Source: Albibacterium sp963696875
Lineage (GTDB): Bacteria; Bacteroidota; Bacteroidia; Sphingobacteriales; Sphingobacteriaceae
Length of the DNA stretch: 64,000 bases
Assembly: GCA_963696875.1 (NCBI GenBank)
Contig: CAVOLQ010000005.1
Coordinates: 124,001-188,000, forward strand
Direction: 5' to 3'
The notes beneath the pieces are model-generated. The model was not told the DNA's origin. It ran no database searches and saw only the letters and a list, made by a program, of their open reading frames with translations. How positions within the stretch are numbered: the stretch's first letter is position 1; each line of letters starts with the position of its first letter. The translations under genes were made by a program, and so were the position numbers. Shown in pieces: positions 50,177 through 59,477 of this stretch.

Positions 50177-50713
50177 ATGTTTAAAAAGAAGCTTCGAATT
50201 GCGGTAGATATGGATGATGTATTGGCAGATACCCACCATAAATTTATGACACTCTTTAATAGGGATTTTAATATTCCACTAGATATGGTCCAAACACCTG
50301 GAAAGGAACTCCATGAAAACCTTCTACTTGAGCTTGACATTCCATGGGAAAAATATATTAACGAAAAAGGTTTCTTCAGAGACATTCCGGTAATTCAAGA
50401 TGCCCAAGAGGTCATGAAGAAACTTCATGAAAGGCACGATGTGTATATTGTTTCGGCAGCAATGCAATTTAGAAACTCTTTTGAAGATAAATTCGATTGG
50501 ATAAAAGATCATTTCCCATTTATTAATTGGACGCATGTATTATTTACTGGGCATAAAATAATTTCGGCTGATGTATTGATCGACGACCGTGTGAAAAATT
50601 TTGAAACCTTTACTGGAAGAAAGTTATTATATAGCTCTCCTCATAACTTATTATTAACAGGTTTTGAAAGAGTAGAAAATTGGAAAGAAATCGCCGCCAA
50701 GTTTGATTTATAG
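50177..50713 (+). CDS. 5'(3')-deoxyribonucleotidase (NT5C-type HAD phosphatase)
   Basis: 178 aa from ATG 50177. An in-frame ATG 30 nt upstream (50147) lies before the promoter element and is rejected. HAD motif I is RIAVDMDDVLADTHHKF; VYIVSAAMQF is motif II, and SADVLIDDRVKNFETF is motif IV. These enzymes dephosphorylate deoxyribonucleoside monophosphates and so limit dNTP pools. The rhodanese gene follows after 73 nt. Confidence 0.88.
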   Translation: MFKKKLRIAVDMDDVLADTHHKFMTLFNRDFNIPLDMVQTPGKELHENLLLELDIPWEKYINEKGFFRDIPVIQDAQEVMKKLHERHDVYIVSAAMQFRNSFEDKFDWIKDHFPFINWTHVLFTGHKIISADVLIDDRVKNFETFTGRKLLYSSPHNLLLTGFERVENWKEIAAKFDL

Positions 50714-50786
50714 AGAATGGCCCACTTTATCATAATTGGATTTAAAGGCGAATTTAGTTAAGTTTGAACAATAAAAACGAAATGAG

Positions 50787-51101
50787 ATGAAAGAAATTAC
50801 AGTGGAAGAATTAAAATTGAAAATTGATCAAGAAGATGATTTTCAGTTAATTGATGTTCGCGAGGAGTTTGAATATGAGACTTCAAATTTAAAAGGTGAA
50901 AATATCCCTTTAGCAAATATTTTGTCGGAAGCAGAAAAGGTGTCAAAGGACAGACCAGTTGTTGTTCATTGTAGGAGCGGGAAGCGGAGTGCACAAGCCA
51001 TAAGCTTACTGGAAAGCAAAGGCTTTACTAATCTGTCTAATTTAAAGGGGGGAATTATAGCATGGAGAGATGCTTTTGATTCGGATATGATAGTACATTA
51101 A
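50787..51101 (+). CDS. Single-domain rhodanese-like protein
   Basis: 104 aa, one rhodanese domain: FQLIDVREEFEYETSNL at the start, active-site loop VVHCRSGKRSAQAI with Cys near 71, and NLKGGIIAWRDAF at the end. It probably transfers sulfane sulfur or acts in redox sulfur handling. Its TAA overlaps the next ATG (TAATG), so the downstream small gene is translationally coupled. Confidence 0.92.
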   Translation: MKEITVEELKLKIDQEDDFQLIDVREEFEYETSNLKGENIPLANILSEAEKVSKDRPVVVHCRSGKRSAQAISLLESKGFTNLSNLKGGIIAWRDAFDSDMIVH

Positions 51102-51304
51102 TGGGTAGGAAATTTATATTTAATGTTTTGTTAAACATTGGGCTGATAGCCATGATTTTTACAGCTGTCTCCTCGTATAAAAGGGAACAATATTTTACTG
51201 TAATAATATCTATCAGTATTTTAATTGTTTTATCTTTTCTCAAAATTAGATTATTGAAGCAAGTGCGAGCGATTACTAAGGACCATTCTAAAACGAAAAA
51301 TTAA
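51101..51304 (+). CDS. Small two-helix membrane protein
   Basis: 67 aa. Two membrane helices (about 6-24, NVLLNIGLIAMIFTAV; about 31-49, YFTVIISISILIVLSFL) with a basic C-terminus. The start overlaps the rhodanese stop by 1 nt and the frame ends immediately before the meaB start. Similar small proteins occur in Sphingobacteriaceae; I think it may be DUF6358-like but cannot confirm. The function is unknown. Confidence 0.75.
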   Translation: MGRKFIFNVLLNIGLIAMIFTAVSSYKREQYFTVIISISILIVLSFLKIRLLKQVRAITKDHSKTKN

Positions 51305-52201
51305 TTGCAAATAGTAATTGACGATATTCTTTTTGGTTTAAAAAAGGGAGATTTTTTATCTATCGCTCGAGCCATTAGTATGATCGAAAATGAACACCCT
51401 TTATCTGAGCAACTTTTGCCTCTAATAAGCCCTGATAGTACAATCCCTATTATTGGTATAACGGGGCCCCCGGGCGCGGGGAAAAGTACTTTAGTGAATG
51501 CATTGATAAGGAAGTATAATGAATCTAATAAGAAAGTTTCGGTATTAGCTATAGACCCGAGTTCTCCTTTCAATCAGGGTGCTTTACTTGGAGATCGTAT
51601 ACGGATGTCTGCAAATTTCAATGACCCAAGAGTTTTTATTCGGTCGATGGCCAGCCGTGGATCATTGGGTGGGCTTGCCGAAAAAGCGATTGAAATTACT
51701 GATTTGATGCGATCTTCGGGTTTTGATGTGATTTTAGTTGAAACGGTAGGTGTCGGGCAGTCTGAAATCGATATCGTTGGTCTAGCTGATTTGACGATTG
51801 TTGTGCTTGTTCCTGAAAGTGGTGATGAAGTTCAACATGCAAAATCGGGTTTAATGGAAATAGCAGATTTATTTGTTATAAATAAATCCGATCGGGAAGG
51901 GTCAGACTTATTTACGAACAAATTGAGTAAGATGTTAATGCAGAACAATTCTTCTATCCCTGTAATAAAGACAGTGGCTGATAGGGAAAAAGGGATTGAT
52001 GCCCTATTGGATGCTTTAACTATTGAGCGTTTTAAACGAGATAAAAAAAGTAATTTGGATTTATTAACTGAAAAAGCTTGGCGATTAATTCAGCAAAAGA
52101 AAATGAAAGAGCTTGATAAAGCTAAATTGCGATCAAAATTAAGCGATTTGTCTTTTTCTAAGACTTTTAATTTATACCTTTATGTAAGAGATAATTATTA
52201 A
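51305..52201 (+). CDS. meaB: MeaB/ArgK-family GTPase
   Basis: 298 aa. G3E-type P-loop GTPase: Walker A GITGPPGAGKSTLVNALI near 51, LAIDPSSPFNQGALLGDRIRM, RSMASRGSLGGLAEKA, and DVILVETVGVGQSEIDI. MeaB protects methylmalonyl-CoA mutase and gates its cobalamin. The likely start is TTG at 51305, directly after the stop of the small gene; the first internal Met (residue 26) would cut into the N-terminal helix. The mutase genes are not in the window. The protein is a little shorter at both ends than many homologues. Confidence 0.9.
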   Translation: MQIVIDDILFGLKKGDFLSIARAISMIENEHPLSEQLLPLISPDSTIPIIGITGPPGAGKSTLVNALIRKYNESNKKVSVLAIDPSSPFNQGALLGDRIRMSANFNDPRVFIRSMASRGSLGGLAEKAIEITDLMRSSGFDVILVETVGVGQSEIDIVGLADLTIVVLVPESGDEVQHAKSGLMEIADLFVINKSDREGSDLFTNKLSKMLMQNNSSIPVIKTVADREKGIDALLDALTIERFKRDKKSNLDLLTEKAWRLIQQKKMKELDKAKLRSKLSDLSFSKTFNLYLYVRDNY

Positions 52202-52496
52202 AAGTCACGAAAAAATCGCTAATATTATCAAATAGTGAAACAGATATGACTGTAAAATGGTACATTCCCTTCGAATGTTAACACCATTTAATGGCTTTTT
52301 AAATTAAAAGACACGATTTTTAATGTTAATTTCGATCGTAATTATTGGTTTATGCAGTCTATGTGAATCAAAATTGTTGAAAATAAATATGTAACAGCCT
52401 GTTTGATAGCAGTAAGCATGATCGAGATTAAGTATATTAATGTGGATATTGATATTTTTTCCTATCTCTTATAGACTTGGTATGGAATTTGTGTTA

Positions 52497-52527
52497 TTTG
52501 TGTAAATCAAACTATTAATTATTTTTG
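52497..52527 (+). promoter_or_regulatory. Strong promoter of ompA
   Basis: TTTG (52497-52500), 19 nt, then TATTTTTG (52520-52527): both boxes match the Bacteroidota -33/-7 consensus with the expected spacing. The start would be near 52534. Confidence 0.8.
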
Positions 52528-52542
52528 TATAAAAATTAATTT

Positions 52543-52558
52543 ACAATTTAAAAATTGT
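52543..52558. repeat. 16-bp perfect palindrome in the ompA leader
   Basis: ACAATTTAAAAATTGT, just downstream of the predicted start site. It could form a stabilising hairpin at the mRNA 5' end or bind a regulator. Confidence 0.5.
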
Positions 52559-52582
52559 TTAACCTTTAAAAAAAAACAGAGT

Positions 52583-53854
52583 ATGAATTATTCTACAATC
52601 AAAAAAGCGGTTGCTTCTACCATGATTGCCGCTTTAGGCTTTGCCACAGCAGCTGAGGCACAAGAGCCGGCGAAAATCTTTGGCGGAAGAAGCCAATACA
52701 GAACATGGTCTATTGGTATAAATGCGGGTGCATTAAGCCCTTCACTTGTTATTGGAGGTAAAAATGATCAATCACACCCTGACATTAATTTAGGGTATGG
52801 TGCTAACATCAGAAAACAATTTTCTCCACATTTTTCAGTTCAAGCTGACTTTTTAAAAGGAAAGCTTTCAGGAACTAATGCCACTTCTCCTATAAACGAT
52901 GCTGGTAGCTGGGGGAATACTTTTTCTACCAATATTGATTGGCAAACTGGTTTAACAGGTAACCTTCATATCGGAACAGTTGACTTTTTACGTCGCGAAA
53001 ATGCAGTGGGATTTTATGTTTCGGCTGGTTTTAACATTGCTCGCTACTCATTAAAGGAAGCTACTCCTACCACAACCAATTTTGACTCTAGAAATGAACA
53101 AGCAATCCCAGTTGGTGGTGGTATTAAATTCAAACTAGGAAATGCTGTGAATTTAGACCTAGGTTATAAAATGTATTTTGTAGACTCCGACAAAATAGAT
53201 GGATGGCAAGCTAATACTTTAGATAAATACAGCTACGGTTACGGTGGTTTAGAATTTATCTTAGGAAATACATCAAAGCCATCTTTAGAGTGGTCTAACC
53301 CAGTTGCTGCAATGTATGATGAATTAATGGATCCGTCATTGAGAAACGAAGTTGAAGCATTAAAACAACGTGTATCTACTTTAGAAGGGTTAGTTGACGA
53401 ATTAGGAAGAGACTCTGATGGTGACGGTGTATCTGATAAATTTGATAAATGCGCTAACACTCCTGCTGGAACAGTTGTTGATGGTTCAGGTTGCCCTATT
53501 AAATTCCCTGAGCCAGAAGTTGCTGTTTTAGGTAATTATGCTCCTATTCAATTTGAGTTTGATAGCTATGTATTAAAAACTTCTTCTTACCCAACTCTTG
53601 ATAAAGTTTCTCAAGACCTACGTAATACAGATTCAAGCTTGACTTTAGAAGGTTATGCATCTGCAGAAGGAACTGAAGCTTATAACTTGCAATTATCAAA
53701 AGACCGTGCTAACGCAGTTAAAAACTACTTAGTAAACTCTGGTGTTGCAGCAGACAAATTAAATGTAATTGGATATGGCGAGGCTAACCCTATTGCATCA
53801 AATGCTACTGAAGCAGGACGTATACAAAACCGTCGTGTTGAGTTCAAAAAATAA
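52583..53854 (+). CDS. OmpA-family outer membrane protein with TSP3-type repeat
   Basis: 423 aa. Signal peptide (MNYSTIKKAVASTMIAALG..., cut near AEA-Q). Residues about 27-230 form a beta-barrel porin-like domain with SIGINAGALSPSLVIGG and FYVSAGFNIARYSL. A calcium-binding TSP3-like linker DSDGDGVSDKFDKC (about 278-291) is followed by the OmpA peptidoglycan-binding domain (about 310-423) with IQFEFDSYVLK, LEGYASAEG and LSKDRANAVKNYLVNSG. This is probably an abundant OprF/OmpA-type protein linking the outer membrane to peptidoglycan, consistent with the strong promoter. Confidence 0.94.
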   Translation: MNYSTIKKAVASTMIAALGFATAAEAQEPAKIFGGRSQYRTWSIGINAGALSPSLVIGGKNDQSHPDINLGYGANIRKQFSPHFSVQADFLKGKLSGTNATSPINDAGSWGNTFSTNIDWQTGLTGNLHIGTVDFLRRENAVGFYVSAGFNIARYSLKEATPTTTNFDSRNEQAIPVGGGIKFKLGNAVNLDLGYKMYFVDSDKIDGWQANTLDKYSYGYGGLEFILGNTSKPSLEWSNPVAAMYDELMDPSLRNEVEALKQRVSTLEGLVDELGRDSDGDGVSDKFDKCANTPAGTVVDGSGCPIKFPEPEVAVLGNYAPIQFEFDSYVLKTSSYPTLDKVSQDLRNTDSSLTLEGYASAEGTEAYNLQLSKDRANAVKNYLVNSGVAADKLNVIGYGEANPIASNATEAGRIQNRRVEFKK

Positions 53855-53872
53855 GTTTTAAGAACTAAAAGC

Positions 53873-53907
53873 AAAAATCCGAGGGATAATTCCTTCGGAT
53901 TTTTTTG
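53873..53907 (+). terminator. Rho-independent terminator after ompA
   Basis: AAAAATCCGA at 53873-53882 pairs with TCGGATTTTT near 53895-53904, with GGGA/TTCC extending the stem, followed by T-run. Confidence 0.85.
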
Positions 53908-53962
53908 TTTATAAGCTTTTTGTATTATTTAAAGATTCCTTTGAATTTACAAACGACAACTG

Positions 53963-53970
53963 TATCTTCG
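53963..53970 (+). promoter_or_regulatory. Variant -7 element TATCTTCG next to a small-gene start
   Basis: TATCTTCG ends 4 nt before ATG 53975. It differs from TAnnTTTG at one base, like TACCTTCG at mqnB. Confidence 0.45.
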
Positions 53971-53974
53971 TTCA

Positions 53975-54109
53975 ATGTATTTTTTTAGAAAAAAAGATTC
54001 TAACCGACCCAAAAGCTTTAATTTACGAGTAATGCACATTGTGAATTATACGGTACTCGTTATTTTTATTATTGGACTTACTTACAAAATAATAAAAATG
54101 TTGTTTTAA
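53975..54109 (+). CDS. Small single-helix membrane protein (44 aa), DUF6728-like
   Basis: A 44-residue frame: basic N-terminus MYFFRKKDSNRPKSFNLR followed by a hydrophobic helix TVLVIFIIGLTYKII and MLF. The charge layout and the RKKDxNRP segment recall the small Bacteroidota proteins called DUF6728, but I cannot verify this. It lies in the ompA-ridA spacer with a promoter element 4 nt upstream, which supports it being real. The function is unknown. Confidence 0.6.
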   Translation: MYFFRKKDSNRPKSFNLRVMHIVNYTVLVIFIIGLTYKIIKMLF

Positions 54110-54179
54110 ACGGGGTGCTTTAGTAAGAAGTAATAGGCATTTAGCGACTCGACTGCTGTCAAAAAAATAATTTATTCCA

Positions 54180-54560
54180 ATGAAAAAAATCATAAAAACC
54201 GACTCAGCTCCTGCCCCCATCGGGCCTTATAGTCAAGCTGTCAAAGCTGGTAATCATCTATATATATCTGGACAGATTGCTATTAATCCGGAAACAAATG
54301 AATTGTTGAACGGGACAATTGAAGATGAAACTAGTTTAGTTATGAGTCACTTAGAAAGCGTCCTTAGCGCTGCGGATTATACGTTTTCTGACGTTGTAAA
54401 GACAACTATATTTTTATCAGATATGAGCTTGTTCCCGAAAGTGAATGAAATTTATGGCCAGTCTTTTAAAGTCAATCCTCCTGCGCGTGAAACAGTGGCT
54501 GTAAAAGGATTACCCAAAGGCGTCAACGTAGAGATTTCGATCATTGCATACAAAGAATAG
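54180..54560 (+). CDS. ridA: RidA family reactive imine/enamine deaminase
   Basis: 126 aa. RidA hydrolyses reactive 2-aminoacrylate and related enamines/imines. Motifs: IGPYSQAVKAGNHLYISGQIA near 12-33, DETSLVMSHLESVL, ADYTFSDVVKTTIFLSD, and the C-terminal ARETVAVKGLPKGVNVEI with the ligand-binding Arg near 104. Its TAG overlaps the GTG start of the transporter frame (TAGTG). Confidence 0.95.
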   Translation: MKKIIKTDSAPAPIGPYSQAVKAGNHLYISGQIAINPETNELLNGTIEDETSLVMSHLESVLSAADYTFSDVVKTTIFLSDMSLFPKVNEIYGQSFKVNPPARETVAVKGLPKGVNVEISIIAYKE

Positions 54561-55478
54561 TGTCTTTGTACACAAATTCAGAAAACCCATCAAGATATAA
54601 ATACTTTGCAGCAGCCCTCTTTGCAAATGCGCTTTGGGGGTTTATGGCTATCCCTTTAAGAAATATAAGTGAATGGGCATCAGACACTGTTTTATATTTT
54701 CGGGTCTTTGTGTCATTTGTTTTTGTATGGTTATTTATACTTTTCTTCCGAGTTTCTGCACTTAAAAAGGATTGGTTTAAAATTAAGGCCTTACCTCCCA
54801 AGGCAAAAAAGCGCTTGGGTGGCCTAATATTGCTGTCTTCTTTTCTTATAATAGCAAATTGGTTCACTTTCATTTATGCTGTAAATAGAGTAAGTATTAC
54901 ATCTGCTGCATTCGCTTATTTAGTGTGTCCATTAATTACGACACTTTGTGGCTATTTTATTTTAAAAGAGAAGTTAACTGCTAAGAAGTGGATATGTCTT
55001 GGTATAGCATTGTTCAGCGTATTATTGCTCTCAAAGTCTTCAGTAATTGAAGTTTTGTGGTCCATAACCATTGCCTCCTTTTACGCTTTTTATCTTGTTA
55101 TCCAGCGAGTATTGATCGATGTCGATAAAATGAATTTTCTTGCAATTAATAATATGCTCATTGATCGTACTTCCATTTTTGATATTTCATAACAATGAAA
55201 TTCCACTTACTCCCACATTCTGGATATATATATCTATAATAGCAGTAGTGTTTACATTGATACCGCTTTTTTTAAGCATGTTTGCATTGAATAGAATTTC
55301 TTCATCTACTGTTGGGATTCTTATTTATATCAATTCCGTAGCAATCTATTTCTTCGATGAAAGTGTGAATATTCTTCAATTGATTGCTTATTCAATGCTT
55401 GTTGCAGCTATTGCTTTATACAATTCCGAGATCATTAAACAATTTTTTAGTAAATTCGCTAATCGTGATCATGTATAA
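54560..55478 (+). pseudogene. EamA/RarD-like transporter gene with a +1 frameshift
   Basis: Frame 1 (GTG 54560 to TAA near 55192) and frame 2 (about 55140 to 55478) each encode half of a single EamA-type drug/metabolite transporter. The first has about six helices (ALFANALWGFMAIPL, LLSSFLIIANWFTFIYAV, YLVCPLITTLCGYFIL) and the second about four (IICSLIVLPFLIF, YISIIAVVFTLIPLF, AYSMLVAAIAL). The total of 919 nt is 3n+1, so one extra base would join the two into about 305 aa, typical for the family. The break lies near 55150-55160 in an AAT-rich tract (AATTAATAAT). It may be sequencing error, real decay or, less likely, recoding. Confidence 0.75.
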
Positions 55479-55481
55479 ACT

Positions 55482-57603
55482 TTGAAGAAAGAAAGAGTGG
55501 CAGATTTCAGTTTAGAAACCCCAATAGCATATTTAAAAGGTGTTGGACCGCAACGAGCTGAATTATTATCTAAAGAATTGGGAATAACTACTTTTCTGGA
55601 TTTACTGTATTTTTTCCCTTTTCGTTATATCGACCGTACACGTTTTTATAAGATTAATCAGATTGATCCAACAATCAATTCTGTCCAAGTTTTAGGACGC
55701 TTAATCAAATTGACTGCAATTGGAGAAGGCCGTAAGCGACGGTTAGTTGGTCAATTAAAAGATGATACCGGTATCGTTGAATTGATATGGTTCCAAAGCG
55801 TTCGTTGGTTGGAAAAGAACCTATCTGTCGGCTCTGTATATATCGTTTTTGGTAAAGCTAGCTTGTTTAGTAATCAGCTATCAATCAGTCATCCCGAGAT
55901 GGAGCTTTATGATTCAAAAGTTAAAAGCAAGGGAAATCAACACTTGCAACCTGTTTATAGTTCGAGCGAAAAGTTGAAGAAGTTTTCTTTAGATAGCAAA
56001 GGAATTCAGCATCTGGTATTAAATCTACTAGATAGTATTTATAACATCATACCTGAAAGTTTACCTGAATATATTAGAAAAAAGAACAAGTTGATTTTAT
56101 TACGGGAGGCTTTGGGGGCAATTCATTTTCCATCAAATGAATCAGCCTTAAATTTAGCAATTGCAAGATTGAAATTTGAAGAATTGTTTTTCTTACAATT
56201 GAAAATATTGAAGACTAAAGCTGTTAATCAACAGAAATTTAAAGGAGCTAAGTTTTCTAGTGTAGGCGATCATTTTAATGATTTTTATAGAAATAGGTTG
56301 CCTTTCTCATTGACTAATGCTCAAAAACGAGTTTTAAAAGAAATAAGAAGAGATACGATTACAGGTGCCCAGATGAATCGGCTTCTACAGGGCGATGTGG
56401 GGAGTGGCAAAACAGTTGTGGCATTGATGAGCATGCTTTTAGCTGTTGATAATGGAAATCAGGCTTGTTTAATGGCTCCTACTGAAATATTAGCCCGTCA
56501 GCATTATCAGGGTATTTTAGAGTTGGTAGGTGACGGAGCTTGTTCCATTAAAATCCTCACCGGCTCGACCAAGCAAAAAGATCGAAAAGAGATTCATGAA
56601 CAATTATTAAATGGTGAATTAGATATTTTAGTTGGGACGCATGCTTTACTCGAAGATATTGTGCAGTTTCAAAAGTTGGGATTAGTTGTTATCGATGAGC
56701 AACATCGATTTGGAGTTGAGCAACGAGCGAAGTTATGGAGAAAGAACTTAGTGCCCCCACATATGCTTGTTATGACAGCTACACCTATTCCTCGAACTTT
56801 GGCTATGACGCTGTATGGAGACTTGGATGTTTCTGTTATTGATGAGCTCCCCGCGGGTAGAAAGCCTATTCATACAATGCACCTTTATGAGAGTAGTCGA
56901 TTGAGAATGTTCGGCTTGATGCGCGAAGAGATAGAGAAAGGCCGACAAGTATACGTAGTTTATCCACTAATTCAAGAAAGTGAAAAATTAGATCTTCTTT
57001 TTCTAGAAGCAGGAATCGATACGTTAACAAGGGAATTTCCACGCCCCAAATACCAATTAAGTATTGTTCATGGTCGTTTGACACCCAAAGAAAAAGAGTT
57101 TGAGATGCAACGTTTTGTAAAAGGGGAAACACAAATCATGGTTGCTACTACCGTTATCGAGGTTGGTGTAAATGTCCCTAATGCATCAGTGATGGTCATT
57201 GAAAATTTCGGAACGTTTTGGACTATCGCAGCTTCATCAATTGCGAGGTAGAGTGGGCAGAGGAGCGGAGCAATCTTTTTGTATATTAATGTCCACGACA
57301 AAATTAAGTAGAGAAGGAAAAGTTAGATTAGAGACGATGGTTCGTACCACAGACGGTTTTAAAATTGCCGAAACGGATTTGCAACTTCGCGGACCAGGAG
57401 ATATCGCGGGCACCCAACAAAGTGGTGTATTAAATTTGAAATTGGCAGACTTGTCTATGGATCAGGATTTGCTCCAATCAATAAGAAATCAGGTGATTCA
57501 TATTTTTGAAAGAGATCCCGAACTTATTAAAGAAGAAAATGTTCTATTGAAGAGCTATCTTAATAAAAAAACGGTGGGTATAGCATGGGACAAAATTTCT
57601 TAA
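55482..57603 (+). pseudogene. recG: RecG helicase gene with a +1 frameshift
   Basis: The N-terminal frame (TTG start 55482; a GTG at 55497 is possible) runs to 57251 and the C-terminal frame from about 57199 to 57603. Together 2122 nt = 3n+1, about 706 aa, the usual RecG length. Motifs: wedge domain, Walker A LLQGDVGSGKTVVAL near 305, DEQH box VVIDEQHRFGVEQR, TATPIPRTLA, and, in the second frame, LSQLHQLRGRVGRG. The break is at 57206-57208: removing one T of GAAAATTTCGG restores VIENSERFGLSQLHQL, the family consensus. RecG reverses stalled forks. A base-call error is likely since the rest is intact. Confidence 0.9.
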
Positions 57604-57614
57604 AACAAAACACC

Positions 57615-57622
57615 TATCTTTG
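57615..57622 (+). promoter_or_regulatory. -7 promoter element of hflX
   Basis: TATCTTTG, 46 nt before the hflX ATG at 57669. Confidence 0.45.
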
Positions 57623-57668
57623 ATTATATAATATATCCACAGAGTAGGATAGAAATTAAAAGAATAGA

Positions 57669-58862
57669 ATGCCAAAGGAAATAGGATATGATACTGCAAT
57701 AAAGCCGGAAAGAGCTGTATTAGTAGGAATAATCACGCCTCAAGAAAGTGAAGCGCAAGAGCGCGAATATTTGGAGGAGCTTGCATTTTTGGTTGAAACT
57801 GCGGGTGGGATACCTCAGTTTACTTTTGTACAGAAAGTGCAACAGGCGGATCGCGCCACTTTTGTTGGCAGCGGAAAATTAGATGAAATTAAATCTTACG
57901 TCAAAGCGGAAGAAATAGATCTTGTTGTTTTTGATGACGAATTAACTCCTTCTCAGCTTCGAAATATTGAAAGAGTACTCGAAGTAAAAGTGCTAGATCG
58001 TAGTAGCTTGATTTTAGATATTTTCGCCGGTAGAGCTCAAAGTGCACAAGCTAGGACGCAAGTTGAGTTAGCGCAGCTACAATACATGCTCCCAAGATTA
58101 ACCCGTATGTGGACGCATTTGGAGCGACAGCGAGGGGGGATTGGTATGCGTGGACCAGGAGAGCGGCAGATTGAGACAGATAGACGACTAATTCTTAGTA
58201 AAATTAGTTTACTTAAAGAAAGATTAGAACATATCGATCGGCAAAATGAAACCCAGCGTAAAAATCGAAGTGAATTAATTCGAGTTGCTTTAGTTGGTTA
58301 TACTAATGTCGGGAAATCGACTATAATGAATCTATTAGCTAAATCTGACGTATTTGCAGAGAATAAATTGTTTGCTACTTTAGACACAACTGTAAGAAAA
58401 GTTGTAATTGATAATTTACCTTTTTTATTATCAGATACCGTAGGGTTTATACGAAAGTTGCCCCATAATTTGGTTGAGTCTTTTAAATCAACTCTAGATG
58501 AAGTTCGAGAAGCTGATATACTGATTCATGTGGTAGATATTTCACATGATTTCTTTGAAGATCAAATGTTTGCGGTAAATGAAACATTAAAGGATCTAGG
58601 AGTGCTTGAAAAACCAATTATCACAGTGTTTAATAAGATTGATGCCTATAAAAACGATCATTATGAGGAGGATCATCCAGAGTTTGAAGGGAACTTTAGT
58701 TTAGCCGATTTTCAAAATAGTTGGATGGCAAAACATAAAAGCCCTGCAGTATTTATTTCGGCTGAAAAGAAGGAAAATATTGAGGAATTAAAAGCATTAC
58801 TGTACAAAGAAGTTCGTGCAGCTCATGTACTCCGTTATCCTTATAACGATTTCCTGTATTGA
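57669..58862 (+). CDS. hflX: HflX-family ribosome-splitting GTPase
   Basis: 397 aa. The N-terminal HflX domain (about 20-190) carries TFVGSGKLDEIKSYVK and the conserved RMWTHLERQRGGIGMRGPGERQIETDRR; the G domain has VALVGYTNVGKSTIMNLL (G1), DTTVRK, LLSDTVGFIRKLPHNL (G3) and VFNKIDAY (G4). HflX splits stalled ribosomes under stress. The gene stands alone between recG and rbfA. Confidence 0.95.
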   Translation: MPKEIGYDTAIKPERAVLVGIITPQESEAQEREYLEELAFLVETAGGIPQFTFVQKVQQADRATFVGSGKLDEIKSYVKAEEIDLVVFDDELTPSQLRNIERVLEVKVLDRSSLILDIFAGRAQSAQARTQVELAQLQYMLPRLTRMWTHLERQRGGIGMRGPGERQIETDRRLILSKISLLKERLEHIDRQNETQRKNRSELIRVALVGYTNVGKSTIMNLLAKSDVFAENKLFATLDTTVRKVVIDNLPFLLSDTVGFIRKLPHNLVESFKSTLDEVREADILIHVVDISHDFFEDQMFAVNETLKDLGVLEKPIITVFNKIDAYKNDHYEEDHPEFEGNFSLADFQNSWMAKHKSPAVFISAEKKENIEELKALLYKEVRAAHVLRYPYNDFLY

Positions 58863-58971
58863 CTCTCTAAGCTTTGTTAGCAAGGAGGTAATTCGTAATA
58901 GTGCTATTTAATATGGAGTAAAACCATGGTTGCACGGGAACCGATTGATTATAAATTTTAACTAAAACATT

Positions 58972-59355
58972 ATGAGCGTAGAAAGCAAAAGGCAGCAGCG
59001 TTTTGGAGGGGTGATCCAACAAGATTTAGCCGAAATATTTTTAAAAGAGGGCAATCTGTGGTTTCCCGGAACGATGATAACAGTGACAAGAGTTCGAATG
59101 ACACCGGATTTAGGTATTGCAAGAATATATTTGAGCTTTTTTAACGTGGAAGACTCTGAAGAGGCTGTCGAAAAAATTCGCATGCGCGGGAAGGAAATCC
59201 GTTATAAATTAGGAAAGAAAATAAAAAACCAAGCTAAAAATGTTCCTGAGCTTGAGTTCTTTGCTGATAATAGTATTCAGTATACCGAACAAATGGAAAA
59301 GCTTTTTGACGAGATAAGCAAACAGCCTAAGCAGGAGGGTAAAGAGGAACTCTAA
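58972..59355 (+). CDS. rbfA: Ribosome-binding factor A
   Basis: 127 aa. RbfA matures the 16S 5' end of the 30S subunit. The KH-like fold shows SKRQQRFGGVIQQDLAEIFLKEG near the start (part cited), MTPDLGIARIYLSFFN and IRYKLGKKIKNQAKNVPELEFFADNSIQ at the end. It converges with def across a strong hairpin at 59408-59448. Confidence 0.93.
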   Translation: MSVESKRQQRFGGVIQQDLAEIFLKEGNLWFPGTMITVTRVRMTPDLGIARIYLSFFNVEDSEEAVEKIRMRGKEIRYKLGKKIKNQAKNVPELEFFADNSIQYTEQMEKLFDEISKQPKQEGKEEL

Positions 59356-59407
59356 TCATTTTGAAAGCGTAAATGCAAGAAACGTAGCTTATTTAAAAAT
59401 AAGAACT

Positions 59408-59448
59408 GGATACCGTAACCAACATGAAACCTGGTTGGATCGGTATCC
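59408..59448. terminator. Hairpin between convergent rbfA and def
   Basis: GGATACCG (59408-59415) pairs with CGGTATCC (59441-59448), and inside it AACCA pairs with TGGTT, giving an interrupted 13-bp stem. There is no clear T-run, so it may be a bidirectional terminator or a structural repeat. Confidence 0.55.
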
Positions 59449-59477
59449 ATAGTCTATTATGATACGAGAATAGAATA

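Larger units (their letters stand above)
52202..52582. other. Spacer upstream of ompA: promoter and leader
   Basis: 381 bp with no gene I can support. It ends in the ompA promoter (52497-52527) and a leader with a 16-bp palindrome. Confidence 0.6.

Noticed and set aside
54560..55478. Programmed frameshift in the EamA gene
   Set aside because: No slippery heptamer or downstream structure typical of recoding was seen, and two nearby genes show the same type of break, so error or decay is more likely.
58923..58963. Ten-codon frame MVAREPIDYKF before rbfA
   Set aside because: Too short and without any signal to support translation.
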